64,000 nt of DNA from Bdellovibrionales bacterium (GCA_016786465.1 JAEUWC010000030.1:288669-352668); one strand, 5' to 3'. Shown: positions 43,542 to 52,979, counted from the first letter of the stretch. The notes: a model not told the origin generated them from the letters alone. Numbers and translations: made by a program.

Positions 43542-44756
43542 CTATGGGCGTGCCGGTTTCGATAACGACGGCGCCAGGAAAATTCCGATCACAAAAAGAA
43601 AGGTTCCTGTTCCAGAAACCAGCAATACCAGTTCGGGACTGCTGTGATCAGAAGCCCATCCGATCAAAAGGCTGGCCAGCGGAGTCATGCCCATAAAGGT
43701 CATGTTCCAAAGTGCCGTCACCCGTCCGCGAAAAGCTTCGTCGGTGGTCGACTGAATGGCGTGATTTAAAGTGGGCCAAAGCTGCATCGAAAAGAATCCA
43801 AAGACGGCAATGGACGCCAAAGCGACGGCAAAAGATTTTGAAAAAGCGAAGATCGTCAAAATCGTTCCAAGCCCGGCCAAAATTCGCAAAGTCAGTGACC
43901 GAAGGCCCATCTTTGGGCCATCCCAAAGCGCCACGTACAGGGATCCGGTTGCTGCGCCCAGTGCAGATGCCGATGTCAGCCACGAAAATGTACGGGCGTC
44001 GCCGCTTAATCGAACCGAAGAAATTTCCGGAAGCAAAACGTTCATCGCTGCACCCACGGCGCTTAAAAGAACCGCGACGGCCAGAATGCGACGAATCTTG
44101 ATGTGCGACCACGCGTACTGGATCGAATGCCCGAAGGCTTCAAAGAACGATTCGCCCTGCGCGACCTTTTTGGGTTTTTCGTCGACCACCGTTTTGGATA
44201 GGGCATAAATCACCGGGCCATAGCTGATGACATTGAACAAAAAGCACGCAAGCGCTTGCCCGTTATAAAGCAAAATTCCCGCAATCGCGGGCCCCAGCAT
44301 TCGGGTTCCTTGGACCATCGCTGAATTCAAAGAAATCGCTGACGACCAGTCTTGGCGTTTTCCAAGGTCGACCACCAACCCAAACCGTGCGGTCAGCTCA
44401 AACCCCGTGATGCAACCCAGGATCACGGTCAGTGCCATGTACAACGGAAGACTTTTGCTGCCTGAAATAAACGCAAGACTCATGGCCAGCGCTTGAATGG
44501 CGCCGGCCCACTGGGAAGCCATAAATAGTTTTCTTCGACTGGTGCGATCTGAAAGCACTCCGGCAATCGAGCTGACCAAGAAACTGGGGATCTGGCTTGC
44601 AAATGTAAATGCGCCAACCCACGTGGATGATTTGGTCCATTCGTAGACCAGCCAAGTGATCGCAACGTTTTGCACCCAGCTTCCGGTCAGGGAAACGACT
44701 TGGCCGGAAAAGTACAATTGGTAGTTTCTTTGTTTCAGGATCGACAGGGTTTTCAC
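43542..44756 (-). CDS. MFS transporter, EntS/DUF894 (MFS_3) type
   Basis: 404 residues with about twelve hydrophobic segments. The N-terminus (LKQRNYQLYFSGQVVSLTGSWVQNVAITWLVY) and the GVLSDRTSRRKLF loop between helices 2 and 3 match the MFS_3/EntS-like drug or siderophore exporter group; residues such as QGTRMLGPAIAGILLYNGQA are typical of it. Substrate unknown. Inner-membrane proton antiporter by family. It is followed by the GNAT gene. Confidence 0.85.
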   Translation of the reverse strand: MKTLSILKQRNYQLYFSGQVVSLTGSWVQNVAITWLVYEWTKSSTWVGAFTFASQIPSFLVSSIAGVLSDRTSRRKLFMASQWAGAIQALAMSLAFISGSKSLPLYMALTVILGCITGFELTARFGLVVDLGKRQDWSSAISLNSAMVQGTRMLGPAIAGILLYNGQALACFLFNVISYGPVIYALSKTVVDEKPKKVAQGESFFEAFGHSIQYAWSHIKIRRILAVAVLLSAVGAAMNVLLPEISSVRLSGDARTFSWLTSASALGAATGSLYVALWDGPKMGLRSLTLRILAGLGTILTIFAFSKSFAVALASIAVFGFFSMQLWPTLNHAIQSTTDEAFRGRVTALWNMTFMGMTPLASLLIGWASDHSSPELVLLVSGTGTFLFVIGIFLAPSLSKPARP

Positions 44757-44938
44757 AAAGGTGACCTATGGGCTTCTGACCTGACTTTACTCTGGTTTCG
44801 GTGTGGTTTCGCACCCAAGGCCATAATTTTTTGGCACCAAGTCTGGGTGCAAAGCGGTAACTCCATGAAAGCTTTTGTTTTTTACCTGGCATAGGGATTG
44901 CTGATAGACGCGCAAACAATTCAATCAAGGGGTTTTCG

Positions 44939-45430
44939 ATGAAGTTACATCACTGGGTTCTTGCGGTCGGTATCTTGGGCCTTTCACAGTGGGCGGTCGG
45001 GCAGTCGTCTTCTGGGTTTCAAATCGTTCAAAGCGGAGTGACTTATCAATGCAATCCGGTTTCAGGTTCAGGTTCACCTGGGGCAGGGACAGTGGATTGC
45101 GTCGATCGAGCCTATCAAGGACCGTTTTCGCGATCCGAATCGCAGGAAATTTGCCAAGGCGCTTGGTCCACGGCACCCGCAGAATGCGCAATTCGGGCGT
45201 ACGCAGGTCCTTTCAGTCGCCAAGAATCGATTGATCTTTGCAAGGGTGCAGTCGTGCTGACCGACGGTCCGGACGCTTGCGCGAAGAAAGCCTATGCTGG
45301 TCCCTTTAGCCGCGAACAAGCCCTGAAGATTTGCCAAGGCGGCACGGTCGCTAATGCCGATTGCGCGATCAAGGCATATGCGGGGCCTTACACGAAAGAC
45401 GAAGCCGTCAAGATGTGTTCACGCCCCTAG
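44939..45430 (+). CDS. Secreted protein with four cysteine-paired repeats
   Basis: 163 residues; Shine-Dalgarno AAGGGG six bases before the ATG. After the signal peptide (MKLHHWVLAVGILGLSQWAVG) the protein is built of four copies of a Cys-x(17)-Cys unit with consensus C[VA]xxAYxGP[FY][ST]xxE[SA]xxxxC: C54-C72, C83-C101, C114-C132 and C142-C160, spaced 28-31 residues. Each unit probably forms one disulfide. I do not recognise the repeat; similar short cysteine repeats occur in secreted Bdellovibrio-like proteins. Likely extracellular or surface exposed. Confidence 0.7.
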   Translation: MKLHHWVLAVGILGLSQWAVGQSSSGFQIVQSGVTYQCNPVSGSGSPGAGTVDCVDRAYQGPFSRSESQEICQGAWSTAPAECAIRAYAGPFSRQESIDLCKGAVVLTDGPDACAKKAYAGPFSREQALKICQGGTVANADCAIKAYAGPYTKDEAVKMCSRP

Positions 45431-45445
45431 AAAGTTTCGTTCGAT

Positions 45446-46918
45446 TTACTGAGCGGCCTTCAAAGCCGCTTCGTATTCTGGTGTAGGGGTGTAGGTTTCG
45501 ACGCCTTCAGGGCTGTAATAAAGCTGATACAAGTTGTGAAACAACATGTAGTCCGTTCCTGGAAATTCGGTGGTTTCTGTAAACCGATAATCCCCGTCTT
45601 CCCATTGGACCGGACAGGTCCACAGGCGTCTTTCCTTGTAGAAGCGCTGATTGTTGCACCAAGTGGTTTTGTCAGCACCGTTTGGCCCATCAAAAGGTGC
45701 TGAAACTAAAAGTGCTAGCAGTTCGTCTTGTGAAAGCTGATAGTCCTTTCGGTTCAAGATTCCTCCGCGCAGTTTCATTTTCTGGGAATTCAGGTGTGCG
45801 TGCAGCAAGGGGTAAAGCGGAAAGCCCAATTTCAGACTGAATTCTGAAAGAACTTTTTTTGCGGATTTTCCCCAGGCGTCTCCGGTCGTTCCCAAAATCA
45901 AAATCATGGCCTGGGTCCACCAGGGATAGGGGATTCCGCGAATCTTTAGAAATTCAAAGGCGGGGTACGAAATCAGGGCGGGTTTAACCGGCTTCATGGT
46001 TTCGTCCCATTGGGATTCTCCCAAGATTCGCTTGCCGATCCCGACCAGCGCCTTAGAAAATGCAGCGGCATTGGGTCCGCGTCGAACCTTTGATCCTTTG
46101 CCCTGGGTTCCCGGAAATCGAATGATCCAGTCTTTCTGACCGTACATGTGTTTTAGAATTCGAGAAACCTGCGTTTCCATCTGCATTCTTAAGTTCTTGC
46201 CCAAATGCTGGTCCGAAGTTTCCAGCGTATGAGCCAGCACCCGATAACCCAGTAGTAAGTTCACCGCTTGGTCCTGGCTCATGTGATTCAAGTATCCCCA
46301 GTCAGTGGGATATTCGGCTGAAGACAAAAAGTCGGATTCGACATGGGTGACCCCAGGAATTTTTCCAATCACACTGCGATCGGCATCATCCCGAGCAAAG
46401 TATCCAGTCGCAGAACCCGGTTTTCCTTCCAGGCGGTTCCCGACTTCGGTCAAACGATCTTGCGCATCGAGCACGCGACTGATTTCAAAAAGGCAGTTGG
46501 CAGTGGGTTTGCCCAGGCTTTTCAAAAGTTCCAGTTCGCTACCCAAGACGGCAAGGTACCAGCCCAGATCAACGGTTCCGTCGGAATAGACGATGTTCCC
46601 GCCGTCCCGATGGCCGGCCAATAGCGCATCCGCGGGGCCACCTTTCAGGTGGATGAATTTTTCGAAAAGGCGCTTTCGATAGTTCCAGTACTTCTTGATG
46701 ATTTCGACGTTTGTTTTCCCAGACGGGCTCAAGGAAGCGGCTGGGGAAGGGGCGACTTGCGCCAAAGAGCGAGGAGCCTTTCCAGCGAGTGTCGACCCTG
46801 ACATTCGAATCGCCGCAAATCCGATGGCGAATGCCACGATCGCAAATGTTGCAATTCCAGTGGCTGTTCCCACCCAGGTCTGAAACCGTTTTTTTGGATT
46901 TTTTCTAGCCTTCTTCAT
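45446..46918 (-). CDS. Membrane-anchored protein of unknown function, paralogue 1
   Basis: 490 residues. A basic N-terminus and one transmembrane helix (GIATFAIVAFAIGFAAI) leave the rest in the periplasm. The body is almost entirely alpha-helical by pattern, and very similar to the next gene: shared blocks KYWNYRKRLFEKFIHLKGGP, SDGTVDLGWYLAVLGSELELL, SRVLDAQDRL, MSQDQAVNLLLGYRVLA, TQAMILILGTTGDAWGKSA and FYKERRLWTCPVQWEDGDY. The layout suggests an alpha/alpha-toroid (glycan-active enzymes often have this), but no catalytic residues can be named. C-terminus YEAALKAAQ is common to both copies. Confidence 0.55.
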   Translation of the reverse strand: MKKARKNPKKRFQTWVGTATGIATFAIVAFAIGFAAIRMSGSTLAGKAPRSLAQVAPSPAASLSPSGKTNVEIIKKYWNYRKRLFEKFIHLKGGPADALLAGHRDGGNIVYSDGTVDLGWYLAVLGSELELLKSLGKPTANCLFEISRVLDAQDRLTEVGNRLEGKPGSATGYFARDDADRSVIGKIPGVTHVESDFLSSAEYPTDWGYLNHMSQDQAVNLLLGYRVLAHTLETSDQHLGKNLRMQMETQVSRILKHMYGQKDWIIRFPGTQGKGSKVRRGPNAAAFSKALVGIGKRILGESQWDETMKPVKPALISYPAFEFLKIRGIPYPWWTQAMILILGTTGDAWGKSAKKVLSEFSLKLGFPLYPLLHAHLNSQKMKLRGGILNRKDYQLSQDELLALLVSAPFDGPNGADKTTWCNNQRFYKERRLWTCPVQWEDGDYRFTETTEFPGTDYMLFHNLYQLYYSPEGVETYTPTPEYEAALKAAQ

Positions 46919-46936
46919 CGCTTGCTTATCGGCCTT

Positions 46937-48358
46937 CTACTGCGCTGCCTTAAGCGCAGCTTCATATCCGGGTGTCGGTCCGTAGGATTGGATCCCTTCT
47001 GGATTGTAGTGAAGCAGGTAAAGATTGTGAAAGAACATGTAGTCAAACCCCGGAAATTCTTCGTTTTCGAAGTGCCAGTAGTCGCCTTCTTTGTACTGCA
47101 CGGGGCAGGTCCAATAGTGACGGGACTTGTAAAAGCGCTGAGGTCCGCACCACTGTGTTTTGTCCGATCCGTTGGGACCCTGAGCTGGCGCAGATTTCAT
47201 TAATTCCATGAAATCCGTTTGCGAAATTCCATTGTCTTTCATCCCCAGAAATCCACCTTTCAGTTTCAGCTTGGAATCGTGAACGTACGCATGGAGAAGC
47301 GGATACAAAATCAAACCCGTTCTTCGAGCAAAGTTTCCCAAGGTCTTTCGCGCGGATTTGCCCCAAACGTCGCCGGTGGACCCTAGAATCAGAATCATCG
47401 CTTGGGTCCAGAATGGATAGGGGACGCCGCGAACGCGCATCAGTTCGAACGCCGGAACTGAGAACCAAGCCGGCTTGATTTCCTTCATTTTCGATTTCCA
47501 GGCTTCTTTGCCCAAGATCGCTTGACCGATGTCGGCTAGCGCTTCAGAAAATGCGCGGGCGTCCGGACCGCGACGAGTCTTAGAACCCCTGCCGCGGGTT
47601 CCGGGAAAACGGATTTGCCAATCGCCCTTTCCACGCAGGTGCCGAACGATTCTTTCAACCTGTTTTTCCATCTGGGTGCGAAGATTCTTTCCTGCGTGGG
47701 AATCCTTTTCATCCAGCGACATGGCCAGCATGCGATAACCCAAAAGCATGTTGATGGCTTGATCTTGGCTCATTTGATTTAAGAAACCCCAGTTAGCTGG
47801 GTCTTCGGATGATGACAGGAAGTCGGATCGTACGGTGGTTGTTCCAGGAAGCTTTCCGATAATTGAACGGTCGACATCGTCACGAAAAAAATAGCCCGTG
47901 TCGGATCCCGGAATTCCGTCCATCTGATTTCCAAGTGCAGTCAGTCGATCTTGTGCGTCCAATACGTGGCTGATTTCAAGAAGGTTGCTGGCCGTTGGCT
48001 TTCCCAGGCGCTTGAGCAAATCCAGTTCTGTTCCAAGTGTGGCTAGGTACCAGCCTAGGACTACAGTCGCGTCGCTAAAAACCGCTTCGCCACCATCGCG
48101 TTGGGAAGCGACCATTCCGTCTCCGGGGCCACCCTTTAGGTGAATGAAGCGTTCAAAAAGCTTCTGGCGATAGTTCCAATATTTCTGGATGACTTCGTGG
48201 TGGTCTTGCACACCCAGCGCCGAAGTTTGTGCGGGTGAGCGATTCATTTCTTGATGAGTGAATCGGTTTCCGTACCACCCTGCGACGCCCAACCCCAGTA
48301 GTGTCAAAATCAGGCTGATGGGACGGGTTGCTTTGGGCTTCTTCGAGCGCTCTTTCAT
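46937..48358 (-). CDS. Membrane-anchored protein of unknown function, paralogue 2
   Basis: 473 residues, tandem duplicate of the 45446-46918 gene with an N-terminal transmembrane helix (ISLILTLLGLGVAGWYGN). It shares the KYWNYRQKLFERFIHLKGGP, LGWYLATLGTELDLL, SHVLDAQDRL, MSQDQAINMLLGYRMLA, SKTRRGPDARAFSEALADIG and TQAMILILGSTGDVWGKSA blocks. It is the upstream gene, 18 bp before its copy, on the same strand. No signal beyond the anchor, so periplasmic. Function unknown. Confidence 0.55.
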   Translation of the reverse strand: MKERSKKPKATRPISLILTLLGLGVAGWYGNRFTHQEMNRSPAQTSALGVQDHHEVIQKYWNYRQKLFERFIHLKGGPGDGMVASQRDGGEAVFSDATVVLGWYLATLGTELDLLKRLGKPTASNLLEISHVLDAQDRLTALGNQMDGIPGSDTGYFFRDDVDRSIIGKLPGTTTVRSDFLSSSEDPANWGFLNQMSQDQAINMLLGYRMLAMSLDEKDSHAGKNLRTQMEKQVERIVRHLRGKGDWQIRFPGTRGRGSKTRRGPDARAFSEALADIGQAILGKEAWKSKMKEIKPAWFSVPAFELMRVRGVPYPFWTQAMILILGSTGDVWGKSARKTLGNFARRTGLILYPLLHAYVHDSKLKLKGGFLGMKDNGISQTDFMELMKSAPAQGPNGSDKTQWCGPQRFYKSRHYWTCPVQYKEGDYWHFENEEFPGFDYMFFHNLYLLHYNPEGIQSYGPTPGYEAALKAAQ

Positions 48359-48401
48359 GAATCTTTATCGGTACTTTGGTCGCGGGCTTTGAGCAAAAGC
48401 A

Positions 48402-48434
48402 AAAGGCCCGAGGGTGAACCACCCCCGGGCCTTT
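48402..48434 (-). terminator. Rho-independent terminator after recA
   Basis: On the minus strand the stem AAAGGCCCG ... CGGGCCTTT (48426-48434 and 48402-48410 in plus coordinates), extended inward by CACCC/GGGTG, is followed by TTGCTTTTGC. It lies 22 bp after the recA stop and before the paralogue-2 gene. Confidence 0.85.
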
Positions 48435-48455
48435 CAGATGCTTTTTAGCGTTGTT

Positions 48456-49646
48456 TTACGCCTTTTTTGAAGGCGACGCTTTATTGGCGGCGGCCATTGC
48501 AGCCTTCATGCTTGCGGCATGAGCGGCGCTTGGCGCTGCAGCGGATGCAGAGGCTACTTGGGGTTGTCCCGCCAAGGTTGCTCCTGCGGCTGCCTGCGGT
48601 GCTGCCTTTTGTCCGATTCCGGCTTTCTTCAGAACTTCTTCCCGGATCGCTTTGATCATTTCAGGACGTTCTTTCAGGTACTGGCGAGCATTGTCGCGGC
48701 CTTGGCCGATGCGCTCGTCTTTGTACGCGTACCAAGTGCCGCTTTTTTCAACGATGTTCATGTTCGCGGCTAGGTCCAGAAGATCGCCTTCTTTGCTGAT
48801 GCCTTCGCCGTACAGGATGTCGAATTCAACTTCTTTGAACGGAGGAGCCATCTTGTTCTTCACGACTTTCACGCGAGTGCGGTTACCGATGACGTTTTCG
48901 CCGTCTTTGATTGCTTGAATGCGGCGAATATCCATACGGACCGAAGCGTAGAACTTCAGAGCGTTACCGCCCGTCGTGGTTTCTGGGTTTCCGAACATCA
49001 CGCCGATTTTCATGCGGATCTGGTTGATGAAGATGACCAACGTTTTCGAACGATTGATCGAACCCGTCAGTTTGCGAAGCGCTTGCGACATCAAGCGAGC
49101 TTGCAAGCCCATGTGCGAGTCGCCCATTTCGCCTTCGATTTCAGCGCGAGGAACCAGTGCTGCGACCGAGTCGACGACCAGAAGATCGACGCCGCCGGAA
49201 CGAACCAGCATGTCGGCGATTTCCAAAGCTTGTTCGCCGGTGTCAGGCTGCGAGATCAGAAGATCGTCGGTGCGAACACCCAGCTTGCGAGCATAGTTCA
49301 CGTCCAAAGCATGTTCGGCGTCGACGAATGCGCAGATGCCGCCTTGCTTTTGCATTTCTGCAATCGCGTGAAGGGTCAAAGTGGTTTTACCGGAAGATTC
49401 TGGCCCGTAGACTTCGACGATACGTCCGCGTGGCAAGCCGCCGATTCCCAGCGCGATGTCTAGGCTAAGAGACCCGGTTGGAACCGTTGGGACGTCCTGA
49501 TTGACCAGGCTGTCGTTTTCGCCCAGGCGCATAATCGAGCCTTTTCCGAACTGCTTTTCGATCGCTTGAACGGCTAGTTCGATGGCCTTGTTTTTCTGTC
49601 CGTAATCGCCTGAACTTTTCACAGGTCCATTTTCTAAATTCGCCAT
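48456..49646 (-). CDS. recA: Recombinase RecA
   Basis: 396 residues. Walker [10 protein letters not shown] (81-89), Walker B-type [12 protein letters not shown], the MAW-like and L1/L2 loops ([43 protein letters not shown]) are intact. It forms the strand-exchange filament and triggers LexA cleavage. The C-terminal tail from about residue 345 is unusual: some fifty residues of Ala, Ser, Gln, Pro and Lys with no acidic residue (ends NKASPSKKA), where most RecAs have an acidic regulatory tail. It has its own Shine-Dalgarno (AGAGGA) and follows pncC after 77 bp, the classic pgpA-pncC-recA order. No LexA box is obvious upstream. Confidence 0.98.
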   Translation of the reverse strand: MANLENGPVKSSGDYGQKNKAIELAVQAIEKQFGKGSIMRLGENDSLVNQDVPTVPTGSLSLDIALGIGGLPRGRIVEVYGPESSGKTTLTLHAIAEMQKQGGICAFVDAEHALDVNYARKLGVRTDDLLISQPDTGEQALEIADMLVRSGGVDLLVVDSVAALVPRAEIEGEMGDSHMGLQARLMSQALRKLTGSINRSKTLVIFINQIRMKIGVMFGNPETTTGGNALKFYASVRMDIRRIQAIKDGENVIGNRTRVKVVKNKMAPPFKEVEFDILYGEGISKEGDLLDLAANMNIVEKSGTWYAYKDERIGQGRDNARQYLKERPEMIKAIREEVLKKAGIGQKAAPQAAAGATLAGQPQVASASAAAPSAAHAASMKAAMAAANKASPSKKA

Positions 49647-49723
49647 TTTTAATTCCTCTTTCTATTTCTGACTGAAATGCCTTGGCCCCAACTAATAGTG
49701 TGGCCGTTGTGGTCACCCTCAAG

Positions 49724-50335
49724 TTAATGCGGTGTTGGCTTCCCCCGAAGCAACCCGCGTACCATTGAAAGCGATACCCATGAAGCTAGCATCTGACGTT
49801 TCAAGCGCAAGGGAAGGGGTGGGGAATTCGAAGAAATTTTCAACAATGACGCAACAAGCTTATGCGGCGCGTGATTTTTGTCCCGTTGGAGCGTTTTCAG
49901 GTGAACCTCAACGGTTTCACGGACTTCAATCTTTTTTCCCTTTCGGATCGCCACCGAAAAGCAGATTCGCCCGTCGTCATCCGCATTTTTCGAAGTCAGA
50001 AATCCAGTGGTCGATGCCGCGATCGTAGCAAAAGGAGTCTGCCTGAGCGCCGCTTTCGCCATTTCGCGTGCGGTCTGCCAGCTTTCGACTGAATCCCGTT
50101 TCAGCTGTTTAGGATTCAGACCCAACCACTTTTTTTTGCTTTTCACCTGATAGACGACAAATGATCCGCAAAGATTTTCGGATATTCCAGGATTCGCAAC
50201 CAAGCTTGAAGCGATCATCCCACCGGTGCAACTTTCCGCAAGCACCAGCTGATGTCCGGATTTCTTCAAAAGTTTGGAAACCGCAGCGGCTTCTTGGGCC
50301 AAGGTTTTCTGAAGCATCATCCGATCTTCGTCCAA
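49724..50335 (-). CDS. CinA C-terminal-domain protein (PncC-type nicotinamide nucleotide amidase)
   Basis: 203 residues, a stand-alone CinA C-domain. It carries the catalytic LAESCTGGMIASSL motif (Ser and Thr/Cys) and a GSFVVYQVKSKKKWLGL block, as in PncC, which deamidates NMN to nicotinic acid mononucleotide in NAD recycling. The usual GIAGPGG motif is degenerate (STTGFLTSKNADDDG), so activity is uncertain. The C-terminal extension is basic. It overlaps the end of pgpA by 19 bp. Confidence 0.75.
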   Translation of the reverse strand: MDEDRMMLQKTLAQEAAAVSKLLKKSGHQLVLAESCTGGMIASSLVANPGISENLCGSFVVYQVKSKKKWLGLNPKQLKRDSVESWQTAREMAKAALRQTPFATIAASTTGFLTSKNADDDGRICFSVAIRKGKKIEVRETVEVHLKTLQRDKNHAPHKLVASLLKISSNSPPLPLRLKRQMLASWVSLSMVRGLLRGKPTPH

Positions 50336-50853
50336 TGGATCGCAGCTTGGGTGACGGCAAGCGCCAGAAGCCCGGCGGCCAAGTCATCCGCAATCACCCA
50401 AAAACCACGCATCCAGGCCGAGGCGTTTTGGTTTTTCGAAAGCTGATCCAAGCTTCGGATCGGTCCGGGTTTCCAGACGTCAAAAAGTCGAAAGGCTAAA
50501 AACGCGACGATGTAAAGCGCCGGGCGTTCGGGTGGAATTCCAATTGCCGCGATCGCCATTCCCAGCCATTCGTCGACTACGACAAAACCGGGGTCGCGAA
50601 TTTGAAAACGTTGATCCAGGTGCTTGATTCCCCAAAGTCCTGCGATGAAAAGAAGCACCCAAAATCCAAGCACCGGCAAGATCGGAAGACCGTGTAGGCA
50701 AATGACCACGATCAGCGCAGCAATCGATCCCGATGTCCCGGCGGCCACGGGAAACAGTCCACTGCCAAACCCACTTGCCAGGGTGAACGCAAAGCCATCT
50801 TTATAGGTGACTAGGCGGCGAACCATTCTCCAGCCGTTGGAACGAATCTTCAT
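50317..50853 (-). CDS. pgpA: Phosphatidylglycerophosphatase A
   Basis: 178 residues, several transmembrane helices. PgpA dephosphorylates phosphatidylglycerophosphate to phosphatidylglycerol in the inner membrane. The family blocks are visible: GSGLFPVAAGTSGS, DPGFVVVDEWLG (Asp/Glu metal ligands), AFRLFDVWKPGPI and ADDLAAGLLA. It is the first gene of the pgpA-pncC-recA cluster. Downstream pncC overlaps by 19 bp. Confidence 0.93.
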   Translation of the reverse strand: MKIRSNGWRMVRRLVTYKDGFAFTLASGFGSGLFPVAAGTSGSIAALIVVICLHGLPILPVLGFWVLLFIAGLWGIKHLDQRFQIRDPGFVVVDEWLGMAIAAIGIPPERPALYIVAFLAFRLFDVWKPGPIRSLDQLSKNQNASAWMRGFWVIADDLAAGLLALAVTQAAIHWTKIG

Positions 50854-50877
50854 GGAACCGATGCTATGCCAGCGGTT

Positions 50878-51399
50878 CTATTCGGGCAACGGAATGAATT
50901 CGGTTTCTCCGGGGATCGGGTCAAAACGTCGTTCTTTCCATCGGCGTTTCGCCGATTCCAGTTTTTCGGGCGTCGTCGCCACAAAGTTCCAAAACATCAG
51001 CCGTTTTTCGGGAAGCGGAATCCCACCCAGAATGACACCTAAAGTGCCGTCGTTCGCTTTCAAGTGAATCGTGGAACCTTTTTCGAAAACGATCAGCTTT
51101 TCAGTCTTTACCGCTTGCCCTTCGGTTTCGACGCTTCCCTGGATCAAGTAGAACGCCAGTTCTTGATCCCCGGATTCAAGGACCAATTCGGATCCCGGTT
51201 TCATTTCGACTTTGGCGTAAGTCAGGGGCGATGAAGTCTTAACGGGTGACGCTTTTCCCTTCATGGATCCCGCGACCAACTGAATTTGAACGCCTTTTTC
51301 TTCGATCGTAGGAATTTGGTCGTGGTTGTAATGTTGGAAGCTTGGGTCGCATTCTTCCTGATCCTTCGGAAGAGCGACCCAGGCCTGAAGGCCTTCCAT
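50878..51399 (-). pseudogene. Pirin C-terminal half (in-frame after a stop)
   Basis: 173 codons that read on in the same frame after the TAA at 51409-51411. It begins MEGLQAWVALPKDQE, the pirin GLQLWVaLP block, and continues through the second cupin (VQIQLVAGSMKG, GSELVLESGDQELAFYLIQGS, MFWNFVATTPEKLE). No Shine-Dalgarno precedes its ATG (51397-51399), so independent translation is unlikely. Together with the upstream half this is one complete pirin of about 288 codons broken by a single stop. It could be a recent nonsense mutation, a sequence error or a readthrough product. Confidence 0.7.
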
Positions 51400-51408
51400 C
51401 TTGGGGTT

Positions 51409-51744
51409 TTAGGCTACGATTTCGTCCGGCACACGTTCTGAATGGACGATGCCTTTGCCCGCGGTCATCCAGTTCACTTCGCCAGCGCGAATCGTTTGGA
51501 CGGTACCTAAACTGTCGCGATGAACCATTTGGCCTTCAAAAAGGTAAGTCAAAGTCGAAAGGCCAATATGGGGGTGTGCCAGGACGTCGCTTTGGCCACC
51601 ACCTTTCAATCGCGCCGGCCCCATGTGGTCCAGAAAACAAAAAGGACCAACCATTCGTTTTTCACGAAACGGAAGGATTCGGGTGACGAACATTTCGTCG
51701 GCGATCTGAGCTTTCCTGGGTTCGATCAGGTGGGTGATGGGCAT
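51409..51744 (-). CDS. Pirin N-terminal half (truncated by in-frame TAA)
   Basis: 111 codons. [36 protein letters not shown], the metal-binding [15 protein letters not shown] (two His) and [17 protein letters not shown] (His and Glu) give all four iron ligands of the pirin N-terminal cupin. The frame is stopped by TAA five codons after HSER, then resumes in frame as AAC-CCC-AAG-ATG and the GLQAWVALP motif. Pirins are iron-binding cupins, some with quercetinase activity or as transcription co-regulators. Alone this half is a single cupin; whether it is functional is unknown. Confidence 0.7.
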   Translation of the reverse strand: MPITHLIEPRKAQIADEMFVTRILPFREKRMVGPFCFLDHMGPARLKGGGQSDVLAHPHIGLSTLTYLFEGQMVHRDSLGTVQTIRAGEVNWMTAGKGIVHSERVPDEIVA

Positions 51745-51767
51745 AGGTCTATTGCTAAACCGGATTC

Positions 51768-52979
51768 TTATTCCAAAGAACTGGAAAAATCTTCTTTCAA
51801 GCGACCCAGGCTAAAAAGGCCGATCGTGCAAACGCAAACACCAATAGCGACGACGGATTGGATGTCACCTAACTTGCCCCGGGTTGCCGTGAAGATGGAA
51901 ACCATCGGAATGGCGCTTGCGCGAACCAGGTTGGGAACCCAAGTGGTGGTCGTTCCCCGAACCGAAGTTTCAAACTGTTCCGCGGTCAGCGTTGCGAAAA
52001 GCGCCCAGTACCCAATTGAAAATCCAAAGTAGACGCACATCAAGTAATAGGCCCAGGCGGGCAGGCCGGTTGGAAAAAACGGCAAGCCCAAGGTCAGAAT
52101 CAAACAAAGTAAAATTGCGAACTGGACCGTTCGCTTTCGACTTCCCATTTTTTGGCTGATGATTCCTCCGCTGATGTCGCCGATCAAAGACCCGACATAG
52201 CCCCAGAAAATCGAATTTCCGGCAAGCACGGGCGTTTCAACCCCCAATCGCAAAGCGATTTCGGGCGAAAAATAAAATAACAACCCGCACGTAAACCAAG
52301 TGGGGGCCCCAACGGCGACGCAAAGAAAGATTCGAAGAAGATTCTTGGGGCGAAGGATTCGGTCACGAACTTTCTGGGTCGCCTTCATTTTTAAGAAAAG
52401 GGGCGATTCTGGAGCCCGAATTCGAAGAATCAAAAGCAGAATTCCGATCACGCCACCGACCCAATAAAGTTCGCGCCAAGACAAGAAGCGTGAAGTGAGC
52501 ACGGAAGACATCGCCCCCAAAAATCCGGCCATTCCCACGACACTGGTCCCCAGTCCGCGCAGGGTCGCCGGCAAGCTTTCAGCAACTAAGGTGACGGCGA
52601 CGCCGAATTCTCCGGCCAGTCCCATTCCGGCAAAAAAGCGCAAAATTGAATACGTGCCGGTGTCGCGAACAAAACCGTTTGCGAAGTTGGCCAGCGAATA
52701 CATCAGAATTGAAAAGTACAGCACGCGAAGACGGCCCAGGCGGTCGGATGCCCAACCCATCGCAAGTCCGCCCAGCAGCATTCCCGCCATTTGCCAATTC
52801 AAGATTCGCGCGCCCTGAATGGCGATTTCTTCAGCTGAAAGCCCCAAGGACTTCAGACTTTCGACCCGAACGACGCCGAACATGACTAGATCATAAAGGT
52901 CGACGAAGTATCCCAAGGCGCCCACCCAGACGCCGGGATAGCTGATCGTCTTACGAAGTTGTTGCAGAAGACCCATCAT
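51768..52979 (-). CDS. MFS transporter, metabolite/sugar type
   Basis: 403 residues with about twelve transmembrane segments. The loop after helix 2 ([14 protein letters not shown]) and its repeat between helices 8 and 9 ([11 protein letters not shown]) are the major-facilitator signatures, and the N-terminus ([22 protein letters not shown]) and [19 protein letters not shown] resemble the aromatic-acid/metabolite:H+ symporter subgroup. Substrate unknown. Inner membrane. It starts a minus-strand pair with the broken pirin gene (23-bp gap). Confidence 0.85.
   Translation of the reverse strand: MMGLLQQLRKTISYPGVWVGALGYFVDLYDLVMFGVVRVESLKSLGLSAEEIAIQGARILNWQMAGMLLGGLAMGWASDRLGRLRVLYFSILMYSLANFANGFVRDTGTYSILRFFAGMGLAGEFGVAVTLVAESLPATLRGLGTSVVGMAGFLGAMSSVLTSRFLSWRELYWVGGVIGILLLILRIRAPESPLFLKMKATQKVRDRILRPKNLLRIFLCVAVGAPTWFTCGLLFYFSPEIALRLGVETPVLAGNSIFWGYVGSLIGDISGGIISQKMGSRKRTVQFAILLCLILTLGLPFFPTGLPAWAYYLMCVYFGFSIGYWALFATLTAEQFETSVRGTTTTWVPNLVRASAIPMVSIFTATRGKLGDIQSVVAIGVCVCTIGLFSLGRLKEDFSSSLE

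Noticed and set aside
49647..49723. LexA/SOS box upstream of recA
   Set aside because: No convincing palindromic LexA-type site was visible in the 77-bp gap; not called.
51409..51411. Reassignment of TAA as a sense codon to explain the split pirin
   Set aside because: TAA ends other genes in the window, for example rpoZ, so recoding is unlikely.
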